A stretch of 64,000 bases of DNA from positions 1 through 64,000 of the forward strand of contig NZ_BJFL01000025.1 of NCBI RefSeq assembly GCF_005405885.1. Direction: 5' to 3'. Origin of the DNA: Gandjariella thermophila. Its GTDB lineage: Bacteria > Actinomycetota > Actinomycetes > Mycobacteriales > Pseudonocardiaceae. Under the pieces are notes generated by a model. It saw nothing but the letters and a program-made list of their open reading frames with translations. It was not told where the DNA came from and searched no databases. The position numbers and the translations under genes are program-made. Shown in pieces: positions 16,659 to 24,160 of this stretch (within the stretch, counting starts at the first letter, position 1; every line of letters begins with the position of its first letter).

Positions 16659-17975
16659 ATGAGGGTCAGCGTTTTCGGGCTCGGCTACGTGGGCTGCGTG
16701 TCGGCCGCGTGCCTGGCCAGCCGCGGACACCAGGTCATCGGGGTGGACGTGAACCCGGTGAAGATCGACCTGGTCCGCCGGGGCAGGGCGCCGGTGGTCG
16801 AGGAACGCATCGGTGAGCTGACCGCCGAGGTGGTGCGCACCGGCGCGCTGCGCGCCACCGCCGACGTCGCCGAAGCGATCGCCGGCAGCGAGGTGTCCCT
16901 GGTCTGCGTGGGCACCCCGTCCGCGCCGAACGGCAGCCTGTCCACCGCCTACCTGGAGCGGGTCACCGAGCAGATCGGCGCCGCACTGTCCGAAAAGGAC
17001 GGACGGCACACGGTGGTCTTCCGCAGCACCATGCTCCCGGGTACCTGCCTGGAGAAGCTGGTGCCGATCCTGGAGAAGTCCTCCGGTGGCACCGCCGGGG
17101 TGGACTTCGGCGTCGCGGTCAACCCGGAGTTCCTCCGCGAGGGCAGCAGCGTGCGGGACTTCTTCGACCCGCCGAAGACGGTGATCGGCGAGTTGGACGC
17201 GGCCAGCGGGGACGTGGTCGCCGAGCTGTACGGCGGGCTGCCCGGCGAGATGTTCCGGGTGCCGATCCCGGTCGCGGAGATGACCAAGTACGCGGACAAC
17301 GCGTTCCACGGCCTCAAGATCGGCTTCGCGAACGAGCTGGGCGCGGTGTGCCGGGCGCTGGGCCTGGACTCACACCGGGTGATGGACGTCTTCCTGGCCG
17401 ACCGCAAGCTCAACATCAGCCCCGCCTACCTGCGTCCCGGGTTCGCCTTCGGCGGTTCCTGCCTGCCCAAGGACCTGCGCGGCCTGGTGTACGCGGCGCA
17501 CCGGGCGGACGTCGCGGTGCCGATCCTCGCGCACGTGCTGCCGTCCAATGAGGAGCACCTGCGGCGCGCGGTGGAATTGGTCGAGCGCACCGGCCGGCGC
17601 CGGGTCGGGCTGTTCGGGTTGTCGTTCAAGCCGGGCACCGACGACCTGCGGGAGAGCCCGCTGGTCGAGCTGGCCGAGCGGCTCTTCGGCAAGGGCTACG
17701 ACCTGCGCATCTACGACGCCAACGTGAGCCTGTCCCGGTTGCTGGGCGCCAACCGCGAGTACATCGAGGGCCGGCTGCCGCACCTCGGCCAGCTACTCGC
17801 CGGCTCGGTCGACGAGGTGCTCGCGCACGCCGAGGTGTGCCTGGTCGGGTGCACCGACCCGGAGGTGCTCGGCGCGCTGCCGCACGGCGACGGCCGGGTG
17901 CTGATCGACCTCGTCCGCCTCCCCGACGCCGAGGCGCGCCGGGCCGAACCGGGATACGTGGGCCTTGCCTGGTAA
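16659..17975 (+). CDS. algD: GDP-mannose 6-dehydrogenase-like nucleotide-sugar dehydrogenase
   Basis: 438 residues. It tracks Pseudomonas AlgD along its full length: MRVSVFGLGYVGCVSAACL (NAD-binding), VCVGTPSAPNG, VNPEFLREGS, GFAFGGSCLPKDLR with the catalytic Cys, GLSFKPGTDDLRESPLVELAE, then REYIEGRLPHL near the end. These last stretches are characteristic of AlgD rather than UDP-glucose dehydrogenase. The reaction is a two-step NAD-dependent oxidation of GDP-mannose to GDP-mannuronate, the committed precursor of alginate-type polymers. It lies 40 bp after the initiating transferase and overlaps the next gene by 11 bp. Substrate is inferred by similarity; UDP-sugar use remains possible. Confidence 0.87.
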   Translation: MRVSVFGLGYVGCVSAACLASRGHQVIGVDVNPVKIDLVRRGRAPVVEERIGELTAEVVRTGALRATADVAEAIAGSEVSLVCVGTPSAPNGSLSTAYLERVTEQIGAALSEKDGRHTVVFRSTMLPGTCLEKLVPILEKSSGGTAGVDFGVAVNPEFLREGSSVRDFFDPPKTVIGELDAASGDVVAELYGGLPGEMFRVPIPVAEMTKYADNAFHGLKIGFANELGAVCRALGLDSHRVMDVFLADRKLNISPAYLRPGFAFGGSCLPKDLRGLVYAAHRADVAVPILAHVLPSNEEHLRRAVELVERTGRRRVGLFGLSFKPGTDDLRESPLVELAERLFGKGYDLRIYDANVSLSRLLGANREYIEGRLPHLGQLLAGSVDEVLAHAEVCLVGCTDPEVLGALPHGDGRVLIDLVRLPDAEARRAEPGYVGLAW

Positions 17976-19143
17976 AGCGCTGGTCCTCGTCGAGAACCTG
18001 TCGGTGCCGTTCGACCGGCGGGTGTGGCAGGAGTGCACCACGCTGCGCGACGCCGGCTGGCAGGTGCATGTCATCTGTCCACAGGGGACGAGGCGGGACA
18101 CCGAGCCGGAGGCGGAGATCGACGGGGTGCGGATCCACCGCTACCCGCTACGCGCCGCCACCGGCGGACCCGCCGGCTACCTGCGGGAGTACGGAACGGC
18201 GCTGTGGCACACCGCCCGGCTGGCCCGCCGGATCGGCCCGGTCGACGTGGTGCACGCCTGCAATCCGCCCGACCTGCTCTTCCTGGTCGCGCTGCTGGCC
18301 AAGCGGCGCGGCGCCCGGTTCGTGTTCGACCAGCACGACCTGGTGCCCGAGCTGTACCTGTCCCGGTTCGACCGCGGCAAGGACCTGCTCTACCGCGCGG
18401 TGTGCGCGCTGGAGCGGCTGACCTACCGGGCCGCGGACGTGGTCATCGCGACCAACGAGAGCTACCGGGAGGTGGCGCTGCGCCGCGGCGGCAAGCGGCC
18501 GGAAGACGTGTTCGTGGTGCGCAGCGCGCCCGCCGTCGACCGGTTCCGGCGGGTGCCTGCCGAGCCGGCGCTGAAGCGGGGCCGGCCGCACCTGCTGTGC
18601 TACCTGGGCGTGATGGGCCCGCAGGACGGCGTGGACTACGCCCTGCGGGCGCTCGCCGCGCTGCGTGACGACCTCGGCCGCACCGACTGGCACGCGGTGT
18701 TCGTCGGCGCCGGCGACACCTTCGACGCGATGGTCGAGCTGTCCCGGCGGCTCGGGCTGGCCGACCGGGTGGAGTTCACCGGCCGCATCCCGGACGTCGA
18801 CCTGGTGCGCTACCTGTCCACCGCGGACGTGTGCCTGTCCCCGGACCCGCACAACCCGCTGAACGACGTGTCCACCATGAACAAGGTCCTGGAATACATG
18901 GCGATGGGTCGGCCGATCGTCTCCTTCGACCTCCGCGAGGCACGGGTGTCCGCCGGGGACGCCGCCGTCTACGCGCCGGCCAACGACGAGCGGGAGTTCG
19001 CCAAGCTCGTCGCCCGGCTGCTGGACGACCCGGAGGAGCGGGACCGGATGGGCCGGGTCGGCCTCCACCGGATCAACGGGCCGCTGTCCTGGGCGAACTC
19101 CCAGCGGGCGCTGCTCGCCGCGTACGCGGCGGCCGTCCGGTGA
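17965..19143 (+). CDS. Glycosyltransferase family 4
   Basis: 392 residues, GT-B fold. The N-terminal half opens with LVLVENLSVPFDRRVWQECTT and VVHACNPPDLLF. The C-terminal half has YLGVMGPQDGVDYALRAL, GRIPDVDLVRYLSTADVCLSP and the donor-binding NKVLEYMAMGRPIVSFD, with the acidic residue of the EX7E-like motif. It is cytoplasmic and would add a sugar to the lipid-linked repeat unit. The proposed TTG start at 17965 overlaps the dehydrogenase end by 11 bp; no better start is visible. Donor and linkage are not predictable. Confidence 0.88.
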   Translation: MPGKALVLVENLSVPFDRRVWQECTTLRDAGWQVHVICPQGTRRDTEPEAEIDGVRIHRYPLRAATGGPAGYLREYGTALWHTARLARRIGPVDVVHACNPPDLLFLVALLAKRRGARFVFDQHDLVPELYLSRFDRGKDLLYRAVCALERLTYRAADVVIATNESYREVALRRGGKRPEDVFVVRSAPAVDRFRRVPAEPALKRGRPHLLCYLGVMGPQDGVDYALRALAALRDDLGRTDWHAVFVGAGDTFDAMVELSRRLGLADRVEFTGRIPDVDLVRYLSTADVCLSPDPHNPLNDVSTMNKVLEYMAMGRPIVSFDLREARVSAGDAAVYAPANDEREFAKLVARLLDDPEERDRMGRVGLHRINGPLSWANSQRALLAAYAAAVR

Positions 19144-19183
19144 CCGCCGTGACGCTCATCCATGCAGGGGGGAGGCCACACCG

Positions 19184-20611
19184 TTGAACCCGCCGTCGAG
19201 CGACGACACCGTCCGCCTGGCCACCGTCGGTCAGGTGCTCCGCGGGCGCTGGCGCGTGCTCACCGTGCTCACCGTGGTGGGCGCGCTCGCCGGCTTCGGT
19301 GCCTCGCTGGTGCTGTCGCCGGGCTACGCGACCTCGGCGACCGTGCTGCTGCAGGGACCCCGGCAGGCCGACGAACTGCTCACCGAGGCCGAGGTGGCGA
19401 CCAGTTCGGTGGTGCTGGACCGGGCGGCCGCCGCGCTCGGCTGGCGGGTCACCGGCGTCGAGCTGCAGAAGTCGGTGATCGCCAAGGTGGCCGGCGGCAA
19501 CGTCATCCAGATCACCGGTGAGGCCGACACCCCGGAGCGGGCGCAACGGCTCACCGACCAGGTGGCCCAGCAGTTCGTCCGGTTCTCCACCCAGCTCGTC
19601 TCCAACACCGGGGACGCCTCGGCGCAGGTCGCGCAGGAGCAGCGCGAGGCGCTGCGGCAGCAGGTCGCGCAGACCAACCAGCGCATCATCGACCTGGCCA
19701 AGTCGGCCAACCAGGGGCAGACCGTGGAGAGCGTGCAGGCCCGCACCCAACTCGAGGCGCTGCGCACCGCGCTGAACCAGGCCATGAACGCCCTCGACCA
19801 GGCCGACGCGGCGACCGGCCGGGCGAACATGGTGCTGATGGGCGGGTCCGAGCGGCCCACCAGCCAGGCGCCGCCGACCCGGGTGCAACTGATCGCCGCC
19901 GGCGCGCTGCTGTTCCTCGTGCTCGGCGTGATCGGTCACCTCTTCGCGGCCCGCGCCGACCGCCGGCTGCGCAACCCGGCGGAGATCGCCGCCGCGCTCG
20001 ACGCCGCGCCGCTGGGCAGCGTCGACGTGCCCGGCGGGGACGCCGGGGACCGGCCGCGCGCCCCGGGCCCCGGCGGCCGGATCCGCCGGCTGCTGGGCAT
20101 GGACACGCCGTGGCACCTGCCCCGACTGCCGGCCTCCGGTGACGACCGCAGCCGGCACATCCGCTACCGGCGCGTGCTGACCCGGCTCCGGGACGGCGCG
20201 CCGGCCGCCCGCCGGGTGCTGCTGGTCGTCCCGGACGACGACCCGATCGCCCGAGGGGCGGCGGGTCACCTGGCCGCCGTGGCCGACCCGCCCGGCGAGG
20301 CCAACGGCGCCGCCCGGCCCGGGCCGCAGCTGCGGGTTGCCGAGGTCACCGCCGACCAGCCCGCCGTGCCCGACCTCGCGGACGTCTCCGGCGTCCTGGT
20401 CGTGGTCACCGCCGGCACCCGCACCGCGTGGGAACTCGTCGGCATCACCGAGGCGTGCGCCGACGCCGGTCACCACGTGGTCGGCGCCGTCGTCGCCCAC
20501 CCGGCCGGGAAAACCTCGCGCCGCCCGGCGGCACCCGCGCCGCCCGTGCGGCCCACCGAACCCATTCCGACACACGACGTCGGCGGCACGATGATGGCAG
20601 GTTCCGCGTGA
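19184..20611 (+). CDS. Polysaccharide copolymerase (Wzz/CapA-like) with degenerate C-terminal ATPase region
   Basis: 475 residues from a TTG at 19184 preceded by GGGGGAGG. The first membrane segment (VLTVLTVVGALAGFGASLVL, about 24-43) and the second (LIAAGALLFLVLGVIGHLF, about 230-248) flank an extracytoplasmic stretch with a coiled-coil-like, Gln-rich part (QREALRQQVAQTNQRIIDLA). This is the Wzz/copolymerase layout that sets chain length. The cytoplasmic C-terminal half looks like a worn-down P-loop domain (VLLVVPDDDPIARGAAGHL) with no Walker A. It is coupled by GTGA overlap to a second copy of the same type. Confidence 0.8.
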   Translation: MNPPSSDDTVRLATVGQVLRGRWRVLTVLTVVGALAGFGASLVLSPGYATSATVLLQGPRQADELLTEAEVATSSVVLDRAAAALGWRVTGVELQKSVIAKVAGGNVIQITGEADTPERAQRLTDQVAQQFVRFSTQLVSNTGDASAQVAQEQREALRQQVAQTNQRIIDLAKSANQGQTVESVQARTQLEALRTALNQAMNALDQADAATGRANMVLMGGSERPTSQAPPTRVQLIAAGALLFLVLGVIGHLFAARADRRLRNPAEIAAALDAAPLGSVDVPGGDAGDRPRAPGPGGRIRRLLGMDTPWHLPRLPASGDDRSRHIRYRRVLTRLRDGAPAARRVLLVVPDDDPIARGAAGHLAAVADPPGEANGAARPGPQLRVAEVTADQPAVPDLADVSGVLVVVTAGTRTAWELVGITEACADAGHHVVGAVVAHPAGKTSRRPAAPAPPVRPTEPIPTHDVGGTMMAGSA

Positions 20612-22230
20612 CGACAAGCGGTATTCCAGGCGGCGCGCAGGCCGGTACACCCGGCGCCGCCCCGGCGGCCCAGCCGCTGCTGGACCTGCAGCGGCTGGTG
20701 GTCGCGGTGCGGCGGCGCCGCCGGTTCTGGCTGTCCTGCGCGCTGCTGGGCCTGCTCGCCGGCGCCGCGGTCGCGGTGCTCGTGCCGTCCCCGCCCACCG
20801 CGACCGCCAAGCTGCTCGTGGCGCACCAGGCCGACCAGGCAAACGACGCCGGCACGCTGATCCGGACCGATGTCGCGGTGCTGGAGACCACCCGGATCGC
20901 CGGCGCGGCGCTGCAGGCGCTGCACTCCGACCAGCGCCCCGAGGACTTCCTCAAGGACTACACCGGCAGCGGGCTGACCAACAACGTTCTGCAGATCACC
21001 GTGCAGGCGAGCAGCGCGGCGGAGGCGGTGGCCAGGGCCGGGGCACTGGCCGACGCGTTCATCGCGGACCACGTGCGGCGGATGAAGGACGCTGCCGGCG
21101 CGCAGGCCCAGGCCCTGGTCGACCAGCGCGACCAGGCGCGGGCCGAACTGTCCAAGGTGGACGCGGCGATCGCGGACGCCACGTCCAGGGGCAGCAGGAC
21201 CACCCCGGGCGACCTGGAGGCGCTCTACGCCCGCCGCGCCGAGCTGACCTCGCAGATCTCCGACTTCGGCCGGCGCGCCGACGAGGCCCGGATCGGCACG
21301 CCCCAGGTCGCCGCCGGCACGCAGATCGTGGACGCCCCGCGGCTGCAGCGCCGCTCGCTGGCCAGGGCCGGCGCCACGGACGCCGGTATCGGTCTCGCGC
21401 TGGGCCTGGTGATGGGCCTCGCCGTGACCGCGGTCGGCACCGTGGTGCGGGACCGCCCGCTGCTGCGCCGGGAGATCGCGGCCAACCTGGGCGCGTCGGT
21501 GATCGCGCAACTGCCGGCGGCGCGCCGCGGGCTGGCCCTGCCGTGGCGGCGTTCCCGGGCACGCGACGAACGCCGGCGGGCCGCCGCCACCCTCGCCCGC
21601 GCCGTGCGTGGCTTCCCGGGAGCCGGCGGCATGGCCGGGTCGGTGTCCGTGCTGGAGCTGGGCTGCGCGCGCACCGCCGCCGCGCTCGCCATGGACCTGG
21701 CCGAGCAGCTCGCCCTGGACGGGCCGGTGGTGGTCGTCGACGACCTGCCCGGCCGAGACCTCGGCCGGCTCGGCCGCGGGCCGGAACGCCCGATCCGGAT
21801 GGTGGACGGCGGTGAGCTTTCCCCCGGCCACCCCGCCGACCACCGGGAGCGCCAGGTCGGCGTCGGCTCGGTCGCGCCCGGCACCGCGTGGACGGACCTC
21901 GGACACCTCGGCGCGGAGACCCTGCTCGTGGTCCGCGCCGGGCACGGCAGCACCGCGTGGCTGCACACCGTCGCCCGCCAGCTCGCCGACCTGCGTATCC
22001 CGGTGATCGGAGTGGTCCTGGTCGACCCCGACCCGCGGGACCGCACCGACGGCACCCTCTGGGACGAGCTGCACATCGCGCTGCGCGGCCGCGCCGCCCG
22101 CCGGCCAGCGGCACCCCGGCTGGCCGAGCGGCCGGCGGAACGCCCGGCCGGCTCACCGGCCGAGATAGCGACCGAACTGCCCACCGTGAAGTTCGCCCCG
22201 GTCCGGGCCACCGACGTGGAGGTCTCGTAA
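20608..22230 (+). CDS. Second polysaccharide copolymerase with degenerate tyrosine-kinase-like domain
   Basis: 540 residues. Membrane segments at about 42-62 (FWLSCALLGLLAGAAVAVLV) and about 260-280 (GIGLALGLVMGLAVTAVGTVV) enclose an extracytoplasmic coiled-coil region (QALVDQRDQARAELSKVDA). The cytoplasmic part follows the outline of a BY-kinase: VSVLELGCARTAAALAMDLA aligns where VSS..PGEGKSTTA.NLA is expected, and VVVVDDLPGRD sits at the Walker A' position. The GKS/T needed for ATP is missing, and no Tyr cluster is present at the C terminus. It is probably a structural co-polymerase rather than a kinase. GTG start overlaps the preceding paralogue by 4 bp. Confidence 0.8.
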   Translation: MTTSGIPGGAQAGTPGAAPAAQPLLDLQRLVVAVRRRRRFWLSCALLGLLAGAAVAVLVPSPPTATAKLLVAHQADQANDAGTLIRTDVAVLETTRIAGAALQALHSDQRPEDFLKDYTGSGLTNNVLQITVQASSAAEAVARAGALADAFIADHVRRMKDAAGAQAQALVDQRDQARAELSKVDAAIADATSRGSRTTPGDLEALYARRAELTSQISDFGRRADEARIGTPQVAAGTQIVDAPRLQRRSLARAGATDAGIGLALGLVMGLAVTAVGTVVRDRPLLRREIAANLGASVIAQLPAARRGLALPWRRSRARDERRRAAATLARAVRGFPGAGGMAGSVSVLELGCARTAAALAMDLAEQLALDGPVVVVDDLPGRDLGRLGRGPERPIRMVDGGELSPGHPADHRERQVGVGSVAPGTAWTDLGHLGAETLLVVRAGHGSTAWLHTVARQLADLRIPVIGVVLVDPDPRDRTDGTLWDELHIALRGRAARRPAAPRLAERPAERPAGSPAEIATELPTVKFAPVRATDVEVS

Positions 22231-22234
22231 GCGC

Positions 22235-24145
22235 ATGTGCGGCATCGCAGGCACCTACCGCTGGCCGGACGGCGGCCCGCTGACCGACCGGCTCACCGAC
22301 ATCCTGGCCCACCGCGGCCCCGACGGGGCCGGGCGGTACCACCACCCCGCCGGGGACGGCGAGGTCCACCTGGGACACCGCCGGCTGGCCATCGTCGACC
22401 TGTCCGAGGCCGGCGCCCAGCCGATGGTCTCCGGCGGTCTCGCCCTGTCCTACAACGGCGAGCTGTACAACGCGCCGGAGCTGCGCGCCGAACTCGCAGC
22501 CGCCGGGGTCCGCTTCCGAGGCAGCTCGGACACCGAGGTGTTGCTGGAGGCGTGGCGACGCTGGGGCATCGGCTGCCTGCCCCGACTGCGCGGCATGTTC
22601 GCCTTCGCCGTGTTCGACGAGCGCAGCGGGGAGCTGGTGCTGGCGCGCGACCAGCTCGGTATCAAGCCGCTGTTCCTGCTGCGCCGCGGCGGCGGGCTGG
22701 TGTTCGCCTCCGAGCTCAAGGCGCTGGCCGCCGCGCTCGGCGGGTCGCTCCAGGTGGACCACGCCGCGCTGGTCGCCTCGCTGCTGTACTACTGGGTGCC
22801 GGACTCCCGGTGCGCGTTCCGCGGCGCGGAGAAGCTGCCGCCGGGAAGCTGGCTGCGCTGCCGGCCGGACGGCCGGGTGGAGCGCGGCCGGTTCTGGTCG
22901 CTGCGCGACGTCGCCGCCGAGGCGCAGGACGGCCCGGTGCCGGACCTGGCCGCGGTGGTCGAGGACGCCACCCGGCGGCACCTGCTCGCCGACGTGCCGG
23001 TCGCGACGTTCCTCTCCGGCGGCCTGGACTCGAGCTACCTGACCGCGCTCGCCGCCCGCCACTCGCCCGGCATCTCCGCGTACACCATCGGGTTCCGCGC
23101 CGAGGACACCCGGTTCGAGGCGATGCCGGACGACCTGCGCTACGCGCGGCGGGTGGCCGAGCGGTTCGGCGTCCAGCTGCACGAGATCGAGATCGCGCCG
23201 CGGGTGCTGGACCTGCTGCCGAAGATGACCTACCACCTGGACGAGCCGATCGGCGACCCCGCCGCGATCAACACCTTCCTGATCTGCACCGCCGCCCGGG
23301 AGGCCGGGGTCAAGGTGATGCTGTCCGGGATGGGCGCCGACGAGCTGTTCGCCGGATACCGCAAGCACCTGGCCAACCTGCTCGCGCTGCGCTACCAGCG
23401 CGTCCCCCGCGCCGTCCGAAGGGGACTGTCGGCGGCGGTGGACCGGCTGCCGGTGGCCAGCTCCCGGCGCGGGTACCGGTCGGTGCGCTTCGCCAAGCGG
23501 TTCCTGTCCTTCGCCGAGCTGCCCGAGGAGACCGCGTTCCGGCGCAGCTACACCATGTACGACCGGCGGGAACTGCTCGACCTGGTCAACCCGGACCTGG
23601 CGTCCACAGTGGACGACGTGCTCGCCGAGCACGCGGACACCTACCACGACAACGCCCTGGAGGACTTCGTCAACCGGATGTGCCTGGCCGACGCGCGGCT
23701 GTTCTTGCCCGGCCTGAACCTGGCCTACACCGACCGGTCCAGCATGGCCGCGTCCACCGAGGTGCGGGTGCCGTTCGTGGACGTCGAGGTGGTGAGGGCG
23801 GCGTTCGCCGTCCCGGGCAAACGCAAGATCGTCGGCCGGCAGGGCAAGGCGGCACTCAAGCGTGCCGCCACGTCGATCCTGCCCGCCGAGATCGTGTACC
23901 GGCCCAAGGGACTGTTCAGCGCGCCGCTGCGGGCGTGGATGAGCCGCGACCTGGCGCCGCTGGTCCGCGAGGTGGTGCAAAACGGGGTGCTGGTGCGGTC
24001 CGGGCTGCTGCGCCGGGAGGCGCTGCACCGCCTGGTCGCCGAGGACGCCGCCGGGCAGCAGGACCGGTCGAAGCATCTCTGGCACGTGCTGACCCTCGAG
24101 CACTGGTACCGCGCCGCGACCACATCAGTGCGCCAGGCCGCATAA
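22235..24145 (+). CDS. asnB: AsnB-like glutamine amidotransferase of the polysaccharide locus
   Basis: 636 residues. Cys2 of MCGIAGTY is the glutaminase nucleophile, followed by AHRGPDGAGRY, LGHRRLAIVDLS and SYNGELYNAPELR. The synthetase domain has the PP-loop FLSGGLDSSYLTA (about residue 260) and LSGMGADELFAGYRKH. All catalytic parts of asparagine synthetase are therefore present. Inside O-antigen and capsule loci, members of this family (WbpS-type) are proposed to amidate uronic acids instead of making asparagine. Placement a few genes after the AlgD-like dehydrogenase supports that reading here, as inference. It starts 5 bp after the copolymerase gene. Confidence 0.88.
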   Translation: MCGIAGTYRWPDGGPLTDRLTDILAHRGPDGAGRYHHPAGDGEVHLGHRRLAIVDLSEAGAQPMVSGGLALSYNGELYNAPELRAELAAAGVRFRGSSDTEVLLEAWRRWGIGCLPRLRGMFAFAVFDERSGELVLARDQLGIKPLFLLRRGGGLVFASELKALAAALGGSLQVDHAALVASLLYYWVPDSRCAFRGAEKLPPGSWLRCRPDGRVERGRFWSLRDVAAEAQDGPVPDLAAVVEDATRRHLLADVPVATFLSGGLDSSYLTALAARHSPGISAYTIGFRAEDTRFEAMPDDLRYARRVAERFGVQLHEIEIAPRVLDLLPKMTYHLDEPIGDPAAINTFLICTAAREAGVKVMLSGMGADELFAGYRKHLANLLALRYQRVPRAVRRGLSAAVDRLPVASSRRGYRSVRFAKRFLSFAELPEETAFRRSYTMYDRRELLDLVNPDLASTVDDVLAEHADTYHDNALEDFVNRMCLADARLFLPGLNLAYTDRSSMAASTEVRVPFVDVEVVRAAFAVPGKRKIVGRQGKAALKRAATSILPAEIVYRPKGLFSAPLRAWMSRDLAPLVREVVQNGVLVRSGLLRREALHRLVAEDAAGQQDRSKHLWHVLTLEHWYRAATTSVRQAA

Positions 24146-24160
24146 GCAAAGGGAGCGTTC

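Noticed and set aside
16659-17975. UDP-glucose dehydrogenase as the identity of the sugar dehydrogenase
   Set aside because: The C-terminal segments and length match GDP-mannose dehydrogenases better, although the catalytic Cys motif is shared by both.
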